This document shows, piece by piece, positions 36,390 through 46,841 of a stretch of 64,000 bases of DNA. A program made the position numbers and the translations under genes. The stretch is from an alpha proteobacterium SCGC AAA536-G10. GTDB taxonomy: Bacteria > Pseudomonadota > Alphaproteobacteria > Puniceispirillales > Marisalimonadaceae. The stretch's first letter is position 1. Every line of letters begins with the position of its first letter. The stretch covers positions 1 through 64,000 of the forward strand of contig CAJJBL010000018.1 of the NCBI GenBank assembly GCA_905182395.1, read 5' to 3'. The notes under the pieces are model-generated. The model was given only the letters and a program-made list of their open reading frames with translations. It did no database searches and was not told where the DNA came from.

Positions 36390-36420
36390 CTTGAAAGATG
36401 ATATTTTTTTCTTATTTAAG
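36390..36420 (+). promoter_or_regulatory. RpoH (sigma-32) heat-shock promoter of groESL
   Basis: CTTG (36390-36393), 17 nt, then CTTATTTAAG (36411-36420) matches every defined position of the alphaproteobacterial RpoH consensus CTTG-N17/18-CYTATNTNNG. It lies 63 nt before the groES ATG. No CIRCE operator is visible between it and the gene, so control is probably by RpoH alone rather than HrcA. Confidence 0.85.
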
Positions 36421-36482
36421 ACACATCAGTAATATTATTGTTATTGTTATTAAATTAACTTAATTAATTAGGGAGATACGGC

Positions 36483-36770
36483 ATGAAGTTTAGGCCACTT
36501 CACGATCGAGTTGTTGTAGAACGTCTCGAAGCAGAAGAAAAAACTGCAAGTGGAATTATTATTCCAGATTCAGCGCAAGAAAAGCCAATGCAAGGAAAGA
36601 TTGTTGCTGCAGGTTCAGGAGCGCGTGACGAAACAGGTAAAATTCAGCCTTTGGACGTAAAAGAGGGTGATGTTGTTCTGTTTGGAAAATGGTCCGGTAC
36701 AGAAGTTAAGCTTGATGGAAAAGATCTGTTGATCATGAAAGAAAGCGATATTATGGGAATTATGGGTTAA
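36483..36770 (+). CDS. groES: Co-chaperonin GroES
   Basis: GroES caps the GroEL folding chamber. The 95-residue protein starts [35 protein letters not shown], with the mobile loop that binds GroEL, and ends [15 protein letters not shown]-like Shine-Dalgarno (AGGGAGA) precedes the ATG. It is 49 nt upstream of groEL in the standard operon and sits behind the RpoH-type promoter. Confidence 0.98.
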   Translation: MKFRPLHDRVVVERLEAEEKTASGIIIPDSAQEKPMQGKIVAAGSGARDETGKIQPLDVKEGDVVLFGKWSGTEVKLDGKDLLIMKESDIMGIMG

Positions 36771-36807
36771 TTTAATCCATTAAATGAATAATTGAATTAT
36801 AATTTGA

Positions 36808-38496
<1,689 letters not shown>

Positions 38497-38520
38497 CGCT
38501 ATCTAAAAATATTAATTTAA

Positions 38521-38558
38521 AAAAACACCTCTTTACTTTTTTAGAGGTGTTTTTTTTT
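38521..38558 (+). terminator. Rho-independent terminator after groEL
   Basis: A 12-bp perfect stem (AAAAACACCTCT / AGAGGTGTTTTT) with a 10-nt loop leads into a run of T. It lies 24 nt after the groEL stop, and its A/T shape means it might act in both directions. Confidence 0.92.
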
Positions 38559-38644
38559 GCTAAAAAATGTAAAAAATGAAAATTTGTTGCGTCAGTTGAC
38601 TATCTAAGTTAGCAATAATAAACATTTTATAAGAAGATGAAATC

Positions 38645-40246
38645 ATGATTAGTATTGAAACTCAAGAACTAGCAGAAAAAGCTAATTCTTGGCCATTTGT
38701 TGAAGCTAGGAATTTAAGAGATAGATTAATTAAATTTAATTCTTTAGCAGGATTACCAAATGAACAACCAGTATTATTTGAAACTGGTTATGGTCCATCA
38801 GGACTTCCTCACATTGGAACATTTGGAGAGGTTGCTAGAACTCGAATGGTACAATATGCATTTCAAGTTCTAACCGGAAGAGAAACAAAATTAATATGTT
38901 TTTCTGATGATATGGATGGTTTTCGTAAAGTTCCTGAAAATGTTCCAAATCAAGAAATATTAAAAAATTATCTCGAACAACCTTTAACTAAAGTTCCAGA
39001 CCCTTTTAATCAATATGATAGTTTTGGAAATTATAATAACGCTAAGCTCAAAGAATTTCTTGATAAATTTGGGTTTAAATATGAATTTATCTCTGCCACT
39101 GATTATTATAAAGCAGGTAAATTTGATGATGCATTGAAGCAGATTTTAAAAAATTATGAAAAAATAAAAAGTATAATAATGCCTACTTTAGGAAAAGAAA
39201 GGCAAGAAACATATAGTCCTTTTTTACCAATTTGTCCTATTACGGAAAAGGTTTTGCAAGTAAATATAACATCTATTAATATTGAAGATTCAACTATTAG
39301 TTATATTGATCAGATTTCACAAGATTTAAAGACGGTTTCAATCCTTGGAGGCTCATGTAAGTTACAATGGAAATGCGACTGGGCTATGCGATGGTTGGCC
39401 TTAGGTGTCGACTATGAAATGGCAGGTAAAGATTTGTCTGAAAGCGTTATACTTTCTAGTAAAATCCTTAAAGTGCTTGGTAGAAATCCGCCTTCGGGAT
39501 TTTCTTACGAACTTTTTCTCGATAGTAATGGAGAAAAAATATCTAAATCTAAAGGAAATGGATTATCGATTGAAGAATGGTTGAGATATGGAACTCCTGA
39601 ATCTTTAAGTTTATTTATGTTTAATAATCCTAAAAGAGCTAAAAAACTATATTTTGATATAATTCCAAAAACAACAGATGAGTATTTTTCTCATCTTAAA
39701 AAATTTTATGAACAAACAATTGATCAATATATAGAAAATCCTGTTTGGCATCTTCATCAAGGAAATCCTCCAAAGATAGAATTTCCTGTAACTTATACTT
39801 TATTATTAAATTTAGCTTCTGTCTGTCACGCAGAGGATAATGATATAATATGGGGTTATATATCAAGATATGAACCGAATTTAAAAAAAGATAAAGAGTT
39901 AGACGCGTTGATATCTTTGGCAGTAAATTATTATAATGAAAAAATTGCACCTACAAAAAAATATAGATTGCCTTCTGAACTTGAAAAGAGAGGTATATTG
40001 CAATTAATTGAAGCTTTATCCAAATTAGATGACACTGTTTCATCAGATGAAATCCAATCAATCGTATTTTCTATAGGTAAAAATTTAGAATATGAAAATT
40101 TACGTGATTGGTTTAAAGGTCTATATGAAACAGTTTTAGGTCAATCGGATGGCCCCAGAATGGGCAGTTTTATAAAATTATATGGTATTTATTCAACTAA
40201 AGCTTTGTTAGAGCAAGTTTTAGAAGGTGCTTTAGTAAAAAGTTAG
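38645..40246 (+). CDS. lysS: Class I lysyl-tRNA synthetase
   Basis: This is the archaeal-type (class I) LysRS, also found in alphaproteobacteria and spirochaetes in place of the class II enzyme. The HIGH-like motif is in GYGPSGLPHIGTFGE near residue 55, and the KMSKS motif is KISKSKGNGLS near residue 300. A cysteine-containing insert (CPITEKVLQ and CKLQWKCDWAMRW) resembles the zinc-binding part of these enzymes. Length (533) fits. It has its own upstream gap after the groEL terminator and is followed by pyrD 7 nt later. Confidence 0.95.
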   Translation: MISIETQELAEKANSWPFVEARNLRDRLIKFNSLAGLPNEQPVLFETGYGPSGLPHIGTFGEVARTRMVQYAFQVLTGRETKLICFSDDMDGFRKVPENVPNQEILKNYLEQPLTKVPDPFNQYDSFGNYNNAKLKEFLDKFGFKYEFISATDYYKAGKFDDALKQILKNYEKIKSIIMPTLGKERQETYSPFLPICPITEKVLQVNITSINIEDSTISYIDQISQDLKTVSILGGSCKLQWKCDWAMRWLALGVDYEMAGKDLSESVILSSKILKVLGRNPPSGFSYELFLDSNGEKISKSKGNGLSIEEWLRYGTPESLSLFMFNNPKRAKKLYFDIIPKTTDEYFSHLKKFYEQTIDQYIENPVWHLHQGNPPKIEFPVTYTLLLNLASVCHAEDNDIIWGYISRYEPNLKKDKELDALISLAVNYYNEKIAPTKKYRLPSELEKRGILQLIEALSKLDDTVSSDEIQSIVFSIGKNLEYENLRDWFKGLYETVLGQSDGPRMGSFIKLYGIYSTKALLEQVLEGALVKS

Positions 40247-40253
40247 GTTTATT

Positions 40254-41372
40254 ATGATTTGGAAGTTTATAACTTATTTTGTTCGTAAGCTAAATCCTGA
40301 AACAGCTCATAAAATAAGTTTGTTATCTCTTAAAATAGGCTTTAGTCCAAAATTAAATCTTATTGTTTTACCAACAACTATAAAATCAATTAACTTTAGC
40401 AATCCATTGGGATTAGCTGCTGGTTTTGATAAAAATGCTGCCGTTATTAAAGGTGTGCATCATTTAAATTTTGGCTTTATGGAAGTTGGGACAATAACTC
40501 CACTTCCACAATATGGTAATCCTAAGCCTAGAGTATTTAGATTAAATGAAGATCAAGCAATCATTAATAGAAATGGTTTTAATAATATAGGAATGATTGA
40601 AGCAAGAAAAAATTTAGTTGAATATAGAAAAAAAAATCCAGTTGGAGGAAAATTTATTGTAGGTATTAATATTGGACCTAATAAAAATAGTAGCGATAGA
40701 GTGAATGACTATAAATTATTATCACAAGAGCTATCTCAATTTGCAGACTATATTTCAATAAATATATCATCTCCAAATACACCAAACTTAAGAGATTTTC
40801 ATGAAGCTAAACAGTTAAAAAAAGTAATTGATGCTGTAAAAAATGGTCTTGTAAACTCTAATAAAAATAATATTCAAGTTCCTATTTTTTTAAAAATTGC
40901 TCCAGATATTGATGATATTAGTCTAGATCAAATAATAAAAACTGCTCATTTGCAAAATCTTTCAGCGTTAATAATATCAAATACAACTATAGAAAGACAC
41001 TCTAGCCTTCAATCAAAAAATATTTATGAAATAGGAGGTTTATCCGGCAAACCTTTATTTATGAAATCTACTAATTTATTATCTAAAGCAAATCAAATTA
41101 TTAAAGCAAAGAATTATAGTCTTCAATTAGTAGCAGCTGGAGGAGTTTCTGATCATTATACAGCTTATGCAAAAATATTATCTGGAGCTAATCTGGTTCA
41201 ACTTTATACTGCAATGACTTATAGTGGACCAATGATTGGAGATAATATTATTAATGGTATTATCAGTTTGATGAAGCGTGATAAAGTTTCAGACTTAAAA
41301 AATATAAGAGGCATTGCATCTGACGAAAATATTGCTATAAAAATGGCTAAGAATGGAATTCAATCAGTATAA
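40254..41372 (+). CDS. pyrD: PyrD, quinone-dependent dihydroorotate dehydrogenase (class 2)
   Basis: PyrD oxidises dihydroorotate to orotate in pyrimidine synthesis and passes electrons to ubiquinone at the inner membrane. An N-terminal amphipathic segment (IWKFITYFVRKLNPETAHKISLLSLK) is the class 2 membrane-binding domain. FSNPLGLAAGFDKNA and FGFMEVGTITPLPQYGNPKPR bind FMN; ISINISSPNTPNLRDF contains the catalytic Ser. The C-terminus has AAGGVSDHYTAYAKILSGANLVQLYTA. It likely shares the lysS transcript. Confidence 0.96.
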   Translation: MIWKFITYFVRKLNPETAHKISLLSLKIGFSPKLNLIVLPTTIKSINFSNPLGLAAGFDKNAAVIKGVHHLNFGFMEVGTITPLPQYGNPKPRVFRLNEDQAIINRNGFNNIGMIEARKNLVEYRKKNPVGGKFIVGINIGPNKNSSDRVNDYKLLSQELSQFADYISINISSPNTPNLRDFHEAKQLKKVIDAVKNGLVNSNKNNIQVPIFLKIAPDIDDISLDQIIKTAHLQNLSALIISNTTIERHSSLQSKNIYEIGGLSGKPLFMKSTNLLSKANQIIKAKNYSLQLVAAGGVSDHYTAYAKILSGANLVQLYTAMTYSGPMIGDNIINGIISLMKRDKVSDLKNIRGIASDENIAIKMAKNGIQSV

Positions 41373-41408
41373 AATTTAATGTTAATATTAGTGATTATTT
41401 CATTTTAC

Positions 41409-41437
41409 TTGACCTTTATTCATGCATAATTTATATA
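41409..41437 (+). promoter_or_regulatory. Sigma-70 promoter of rpmB
   Basis: TTGACC, a 17-nt spacer and TATATA lie in the 96-nt gap between pyrD and rpmB, about 32 nt before the start codon. Good hexamers and ideal spacing; promoter use is inferred. Confidence 0.65.
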
Positions 41438-41468
41438 AACAATCTCAATTACTTAAAGGTTAAAAATA

Positions 41469-41753
41469 ATGTCTAGAGTTTGTGAAATTTCTGGTAAAAG
41501 TGTAATGAGTGGTAATAATGTTAGCCATGCAAAAAATAGAACTAGAAGAAAATTTTTACCTAATCTTCAAAACGTAAAGCTATATAGTAAAATTTTAGAT
41601 GCCTTTATAAGCATGAGAATTTGCGTTCGTTCTTTAAAGACTGTCGAGAAAAACGGCGGCTTAGACAATTATTTAATGAAGTCAAGTAATAGAGTTTTGG
41701 CACCTGAAGCACAAGCAATTAAAAAAACAATGCTTAAAGCAGGAAAAAACTAA
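41469..41753 (+). CDS. rpmB: 50S ribosomal protein L28
   Basis: L28 is a small basic protein of the large subunit. The 94 residues start MSRVCEISGKSVMSGNNVSHAKNRTRRKFLPNLQNVKLYS, the alphaproteobacterial L28 pattern, and continue with MRICVRSLKTVEKNGGLDNYLM. An AAAGG Shine-Dalgarno precedes the ATG. It has its own promoter-like sequence and converges on cobT at 11 nt spacing; rpmB next to cobT is a frequent alphaproteobacterial arrangement. Confidence 0.97.
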   Translation: MSRVCEISGKSVMSGNNVSHAKNRTRRKFLPNLQNVKLYSKILDAFISMRICVRSLKTVEKNGGLDNYLMKSSNRVLAPEAQAIKKTMLKAGKN

Positions 41754-41764
41754 TCTGAAAATAT

Positions 41765-43603
41765 TTAGGTTTTTTCTTCATTAAAAAGATCAGCTAATTG
41801 TTCTATTAGTGCTCCTCCCAATTGTTCAGCATCTGTAAGTGTTACAGCTTTATTGTAGTATCTTGTAACATCATGACCAATACCAATAGCAACTAACTCA
41901 ACAGGTGATTTATTTTCAATAAAAGAAATAACTTGTTTTAGATGCTGTTCTAAATAGTTGCCGCTATTAGAAGATAACGTTGTATCATCTACAGGAGCTC
42001 CATCGCTAATAACCATTAAGATTTTTCTATCCTCTAATCGCCCTAATAATCTTTCATGAGCCCATAATAAAGCTTCTCCATCAATATTTTCTTTTAAAAT
42101 TCCTTCTCTAAGCATTAAACCAAGTGAGTTTTTTGCTCTCCTCCATGGGGCATCTGCAGCTTTATAAATAATATGTCTTAAATCGTTTAATCTTCCTGGA
42201 TAAGCAGGTTTGCCATCATTAATCCATTGTTCTCTGGATTGACCACCTTTCCAGGCTTTAGTAGTAAACCCAAGTATCTCAACTTTAACTCCACATCTCT
42301 CTAGAGTTCTAGCCATTATATCTGCGCATATAGCCGCTATTGTGATTGGTCGACCTCGCATTGAACCAGAGTTATCTATTAATAAGGTAACTACCGTATC
42401 ACGAAATTTCATATCTTTTTCTTGTTTGTAAGAAAGTGGAAATAAAGGTTGGGTAATAATGCGAGCTAGCTTTCCAGCATCTAACATTCCTTCTTCAAGA
42501 TCAAAATTCCAAGATCTATTCTGTCTTGCTTGTAATTTTCTTTGAAGCTTATTTGCTAATCTTGCTATTGCGCCTTGTAATGTTTCTAATTGTTTATCTA
42601 AAGTGCTTCTAAGTCTATTTAACTCTTCTTCCTCACAAAGGTCTGTGGCATTAACAATTTCATCATATTTTGTAGAAAAAACTTGATAATGATAATTAGC
42701 TTTGTTTTTATCTGAATTATGACCTGTAAGTGGGTTAGATGCTACTTCCCCTTCTCCTTCCCCATCTTGATTTTCAGTTTCAGAGTCTTGGGTTTCTCCT
42801 TCTATTTCGCTTTGATCATCATTAGCATCACTTCCTCCATCTAGCCCCGCTTCTTGATCATCCTCAGATTCACCTTCAGCTGATGAGCTGCTATCTTCAT
42901 TTTCATTTTCATCAGAATTATTATCTTCATTATTATCTTCATTATCTCCGTCATTATTAGTATCATTCTCTCCAATTTCTGCTTGTAAGGCAGCCAATAG
43001 CTCTCTTGTTTTTTTTCCAAAAATTTCTTGATCAGAAATATTTTCGGATAACTGATTTAATATATTACCAATTCTACTGTTGATCCAAGGACGCCATTTC
43101 TCTAAAGAAATAGATGTATTTTTAGGAGGCTTAGTGCCAGAAATTTTTTCTCTCATTACTAGATGTAAAGCATTAACTAAAGCTTCTTTATCATCACCTC
43201 CAGGAATGGGTAAAATTTTTTCTTTAAACTTATTGTCTAGTAAGCTTTTTAAATTATTTTTTAATCCGGTAAGATTTTTGCTTCCAACCGCCTCAATACG
43301 GGCTTCTTCAGCAATTTGAAATATTTGAGATGATAGATCAGAGTTAGGTGATAGCTTTGAATGTAAAACAGGATCATGATACCTGATTTTTAAAGCTATT
43401 TGATCAGACTCGCCTCTTATTTTAGATATAGTCTCTTGATCTAATTCTTTAATAATTTGAGGTAATCTTATTTCTTTAGAAGATAATTGGCTACTTGTGC
43501 CAGAGAATTTAATTTCTCTTTCATTAATTTTATCCCCTGAAATTGCTTTTAATGTGGCAGCAGTGGCAATTTGAAATTGAGTATATTTTGATTTTTCATT
43601 CAT
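41765..43603 (-). CDS. cobT: CobT, cobaltochelatase-type VWA subunit
   Basis: CobT (612 residues) is the von Willebrand A-domain partner of the AAA+ CobS; with CobN they insert cobalt into hydrogenobyrinic acid diamide in aerobic B12 synthesis. The MIDAS motif is [11 protein letters not shown] near residue 405, with [10 protein letters not shown] near residue 535. A long, extremely acidic low-complexity linker (Asp/Glu/Asn/Ser, about residues 215-300) separates the N-terminal domain from the rest. It follows cobS by 11 nt. No CobN or other cob gene of the ring pathway is in the window, so the ring target is unproven. Confidence 0.93.
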   Translation of the reverse strand: MNEKSKYTQFQIATAATLKAISGDKINEREIKFSGTSSQLSSKEIRLPQIIKELDQETISKIRGESDQIALKIRYHDPVLHSKLSPNSDLSSQIFQIAEEARIEAVGSKNLTGLKNNLKSLLDNKFKEKILPIPGGDDKEALVNALHLVMREKISGTKPPKNTSISLEKWRPWINSRIGNILNQLSENISDQEIFGKKTRELLAALQAEIGENDTNNDGDNEDNNEDNNSDENENEDSSSSAEGESEDDQEAGLDGGSDANDDQSEIEGETQDSETENQDGEGEGEVASNPLTGHNSDKNKANYHYQVFSTKYDEIVNATDLCEEEELNRLRSTLDKQLETLQGAIARLANKLQRKLQARQNRSWNFDLEEGMLDAGKLARIITQPLFPLSYKQEKDMKFRDTVVTLLIDNSGSMRGRPITIAAICADIMARTLERCGVKVEILGFTTKAWKGGQSREQWINDGKPAYPGRLNDLRHIIYKAADAPWRRAKNSLGLMLREGILKENIDGEALLWAHERLLGRLEDRKILMVISDGAPVDDTTLSSNSGNYLEQHLKQVISFIENKSPVELVAIGIGHDVTRYYNKAVTLTDAEQLGGALIEQLADLFNEEKT

Positions 43604-43614
43604 ATTAATATTTG

Positions 43615-44625
43615 TTAATCATTATTTGCATTAACTGTAATAATTAAATCTCTTCCAAAACATCTTTGATAATATTCAGACACTATTGGTCTTTCCATTT
43701 CATCACACTTATTTAAGAATGTTAGTTTAAAGGCTAAATCTATATCTTCAATAATATTAGTATTTTCAGCCCAAGTAATTACTGTTCTTGGAGACATAAC
43801 AGTTGAGAGATCCCCTGACATAAATCCATTCCTAGTTAATTCAGCAATAGCTACCATTGATTTTATTTTTTGTTTTCCTTCTTCATTATTAAAGTTTGGA
43901 ACCTTCGAAATGACAATTTTTTCTTCAGCTTCTGAAGGTAAATAATTTAAAGTAGAAACAATGGACCATCTATCCATTTGGCCTTGATTAATTTGCTGTG
44001 TTCCATGATATAATCCAGTTGTATCACCTAATCCAACAGTATTAGCTGTAGCAAAAAGTCTAAAGTTTTGATGAGGAGTGATAACTCTGTTATTATCTAA
44101 AAGTGTTAACTTACCCGCAACTTCTAGTACTCTTTGGATTACAAACATAACATCAGCTCTTCCTGCATCATATTCATCGAATACAATTGCTACTGGGTTC
44201 TGTAATGCCCATGGAAGAACACCTTCTCTAAATTCGGTAATTTGTTTGCCATCCTTAAGAACAATAGCATCTTTACCAACTAGATCTAAACGGCTTATGT
44301 GGCTATCTAAGTTTACCCTAACGCATGGCCAATTTAATCTTGCAGCAACTTGCTCTATATGAGTGGACTTACCTGTACCATGATAGCCTTGTATCATAAC
44401 TCTTCTGTTATATAAAAAGCCAGCGAGTATAGCTTTTGTAGTTACTTCATCAAATAAGTAAGAATTATCAATTTCTGGAACAAACTTAGTTTTCTCTTTA
44501 AAACCAAATATTTTCATATTCGTTTTAAAGCCAAATGTTTTTTTAGAGTCTAATTCTAGGGAAAGAGATTTAGGAAACGTATCACTTTCAAAATCCATTG
44601 TGTTAGTTAAACTAACTTCATTCAT
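43615..44625 (-). CDS. cobS: CobS, cobaltochelatase-type AAA+ ATPase
   Basis: CobS is a MoxR-like AAA+ ATPase that powers the CobNST metal chelatase. Walker A is [13 protein letters not shown], Walker [13 protein letters not shown], and [33 protein letters not shown] is a highly conserved CobS stretch. The ORF track begins at 44646; I prefer the ATG at 44625 because GGAG lies 8 nt before it, whereas the upstream ATG has no Shine-Dalgarno. It is between the J-domain gene (5 nt downstream of that gene's stop if the upstream start is used, 25 nt with mine) and cobT. Confidence 0.94.
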   Translation of the reverse strand: MNEVSLTNTMDFESDTFPKSLSLELDSKKTFGFKTNMKIFGFKEKTKFVPEIDNSYLFDEVTTKAILAGFLYNRRVMIQGYHGTGKSTHIEQVAARLNWPCVRVNLDSHISRLDLVGKDAIVLKDGKQITEFREGVLPWALQNPVAIVFDEYDAGRADVMFVIQRVLEVAGKLTLLDNNRVITPHQNFRLFATANTVGLGDTTGLYHGTQQINQGQMDRWSIVSTLNYLPSEAEEKIVISKVPNFNNEEGKQKIKSMVAIAELTRNGFMSGDLSTVMSPRTVITWAENTNIIEDIDLAFKLTFLNKCDEMERPIVSEYYQRCFGRDLIITVNANND

Positions 44626-44650
44626 AATATTATCTCCAAATTTCATTGTT

Positions 44651-45193
44651 TTATTTATTTTTTTTTGATTCTGTAAATGATTTTATAATTATTTTATAGG
44701 CATTTGATATAATAACAAATTTATCTTTGTTAATTTCATTTTTAATATTTTGTTGAGCATCTGGATGCCACTTTTTAGCTAGTACTTTATATCTAGTTTT
44801 AACTTCTTTCAAGGTGCTATCTTGATTAATTCCAAGAACTTTAAACGATTCATCTAATTTCTTATTTTTAACCTGGTTTTTAACTTTATTTTTTTGTTGA
44901 TCAAAAAAATCAAATGCCTTTTGAAAGTTTTGGTTTATAGGCATGGTTCCAAACTTCCAACTTGGTCTGTCCCAGGTAACTGCCTTTCTTATCTCAATTT
45001 CCAATTCTTCTGCGTTTAATCCTTCAAAATAATTCCATGATTTATTAAAATCTTTAACATGATCAATACAGAAATAAAAATATTCATTAAGCTTTTCTCT
45101 AGATTTAGGGGCAGGATATATTCCTATTTCATCACAACTTTGATTTTCACAAATTCTATCTATAATTTCTTTTTGTTTTTTATTTTTTAACAT
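44651..45193 (-). CDS. J-domain protein upstream of cobS
   Basis: This 180-residue protein has an N-terminal Cys-containing region of unknown fold (CENQSCDEIGIYPAPKSREKLNEYFYFCIDHVKDFNKSWNYF) and a C-terminal J-domain (about residues 113-175) with KKWHPDA holding the HPD motif that stimulates DnaK. It is the first gene of J-domain-cobS-cobT and divergent from bolA. This linkage is conserved in alphaproteobacteria and suggests that the chaperone system serves the AAA+/VWA complex; that is inference. Confidence 0.9.
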   Translation of the reverse strand: MLKNKKQKEIIDRICENQSCDEIGIYPAPKSREKLNEYFYFCIDHVKDFNKSWNYFEGLNAEELEIEIRKAVTWDRPSWKFGTMPINQNFQKAFDFFDQQKNKVKNQVKNKKLDESFKVLGINQDSTLKEVKTRYKVLAKKWHPDAQQNIKNEINKDKFVIISNAYKIIIKSFTESKKNK

Positions 45194-45286
45194 AATTAAT
45201 CTTTAAATTTTTTTTAACTATAGAATTCTGATTTAGCACGTGCAACAGTGTATTTCATTTTTTTTAAATTAAATGGAGTTTCAATT

Positions 45287-45565
45287 ATGAATAGAAAAGC
45301 AAGAATAGAAAGTCTGATTATAAATGAAATTAATCCAGAATTTTTTTCAATTAAAGATGTATCTGAAGAACATAGAGGTCATCGAAGCTTTAAAGATGGC
45401 GTAGAGAGTCATTTTGATATTACTGTAGTAACAGATAAGTTTTCTGATAAAAATAAGATTGAACGTCATAGGATAATTAACAAGCTCTTAAAAGAAGAGT
45501 TTTTATTAGATTTGCACTCGGTAACTTTAAAGGCTTATTCTTTAAAAGAGTATAATAAAGGTTAA
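45287..45565 (+). CDS. bolA: BolA-family protein
   Basis: BolA proteins work with monothiol glutaredoxins in iron-sulfur trafficking and also affect gene regulation. The 92 residues contain DVSEEHRGHRSFKDGVESHFDITVVTDKF and RIINKLLKEEF...LHSVTLKAYS, the BolA fold with its conserved His. The track starts 13 codons earlier; the ATG at 45287 has GGAG upstream and gives the usual family length. Divergent from the J-domain gene across 93 nt. Confidence 0.92.
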   Translation: MNRKARIESLIINEINPEFFSIKDVSEEHRGHRSFKDGVESHFDITVVTDKFSDKNKIERHRIINKLLKEEFLLDLHSVTLKAYSLKEYNKG

Positions 45566-45572
45566 GAATTTA

Positions 45573-46841
45573 TTATAATTCAGTATTAATTCCAATTTCA
45601 TTCCATAAACGTAATTGAGAAATATAATTACCTTTTTTTTGTAAAACTCTAAATCTAATTTCAAAAAATCTAAACTCTTGTCCAGGCTCAGGTATTGTTT
45701 TAGATTCATGTAATATTAATCCAGCTATAGTATTTGCATTTTCATCTGGTAAATTCCAACCTAAGGATCTATTTAAATCTCTTATTGTGACAGATCCATC
45801 CGTGATAAGAGAGCCATCTGGTTGGAGTTTAACTCCTTTGACATGAATATCTGTTTCATCGTCGATATCACCAACAATTTCTTCTAAAATATCTTCTAAT
45901 GTAACAATTCCTCGAAAATCACCATATTCATCAACAACAACAGCAAAATGTTCTCTTCTTGCTCTAAATATTTCTAATTGATCAAATAGAAGTGTGGTTT
46001 CAGGAGCAAAATAAGGTTGAATCATTAACTCAGATAAATTTATTGTATCTAGATTTTTAAAGTTTCGTCTCCTAAGACTCCTAAATAATTCTTTTGCATG
46101 TAGAATTCCAATGATATTATCAGGGCTTCCTGAATATATAGGAAGTCTTGTAAAAGGACTTTCCCCTACAAGTTTAAATATTAATTCAGGTGGAGACTTC
46201 GAGTCAATCATGGTCACAGCGCCACGATGTGTCATCACAGCTTCAATAGTGACGGCGTCCATGTCAAGCATGCTTGACATCATTTTCCCTCTCTCTTTAG
46301 CTTTTATTTCATTGCCTGCATGTAATCTAATCATGCCCCTTAGTTCTTCAGTTTTGGCTTCTTCATCCTCAACTTTAGGTCCAGACACAAATTTAGCTAG
46401 TCTTTCTGTGATAATGGTAGCAGGAGTTAAAACAAAGATAATAATATTTATTATTGGAGCAACAGTTAATGCCAATTTATCTGCATGACTGAATGCATAT
46501 GTCTTTGGAATGACTTCAGCAAAAATGACTAATATAACAGTCATTAAAATCGTTACAAAAATTAATCCAAAATCAGAAAAATAATTAATAGCAAAGCTAG
46601 TGGAGTATACTGAAGCAATTACGTTTACTAAATTATTACCAATAAGCAGTGAACTTATCATTTTTTCTTTTTTTATTAATATTTTTTCAATAATGACTGC
46701 TCTTTTACTACCCTGAAGAGCAAGTTCATGAATTCTTGCCTCAGAAACAGCGGTGAGAGCTGTTTCTGAACTAGAAAAAAATGCAGATAAAATAATTAAT
46801 ATTATAATAATTGAAATAAAAACGAAAGTTTCAGGCATCAT
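45573..46841 (-). CDS. HlyC/CorC (CNNM-CBS) family transporter
   Basis: This 422-residue membrane protein has an N-terminal CNNM/DUF21 domain with about four hydrophobic segments (starting SIIIILIILSAFFSSSETALTAVSEARI), two CBS domains (MTHRGAVTMI and LSELMIQPYFAPE...FAVVVDEYGDFRGIVTLEDILEEIVG) and a C-terminal CorC_HlyC domain (SVTIRDLNRSLGW). Such proteins are linked to Mg2+/Co2+ efflux or sodium-coupled magnesium transport. Translation is coupled to aroB by a 4-nt overlap. Confidence 0.9.
   Translation of the reverse strand: MMPETFVFISIIIILIILSAFFSSSETALTAVSEARIHELALQGSKRAVIIEKILIKKEKMISSLLIGNNLVNVIASVYSTSFAINYFSDFGLIFVTILMTVILVIFAEVIPKTYAFSHADKLALTVAPIINIIIFVLTPATIITERLAKFVSGPKVEDEEAKTEELRGMIRLHAGNEIKAKERGKMMSSMLDMDAVTIEAVMTHRGAVTMIDSKSPPELIFKLVGESPFTRLPIYSGSPDNIIGILHAKELFRSLRRRNFKNLDTINLSELMIQPYFAPETTLLFDQLEIFRARREHFAVVVDEYGDFRGIVTLEDILEEIVGDIDDETDIHVKGVKLQPDGSLITDGSVTIRDLNRSLGWNLPDENANTIAGLILHESKTIPEPGQEFRFFEIRFRVLQKKGNYISQLRLWNEIGINTEL

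Noticed and set aside
36330-36482. Possible CIRCE operator before groES
   Set aside because: No TTAGCACTC-N9-GAGTGCTAA or near match was found; the RpoH-type promoter explains heat-shock control.
38556-38617. TTGCTAA...TTAGCAA inverted repeat before lysS
   Set aside because: Only 7-bp arms about 47 nt apart in AT-rich DNA; not convincing beyond chance.
46111-46488. 125-residue plus-strand ORF
   Set aside because: Antisense to the HlyC/CorC-family gene, with no recognisable domain.
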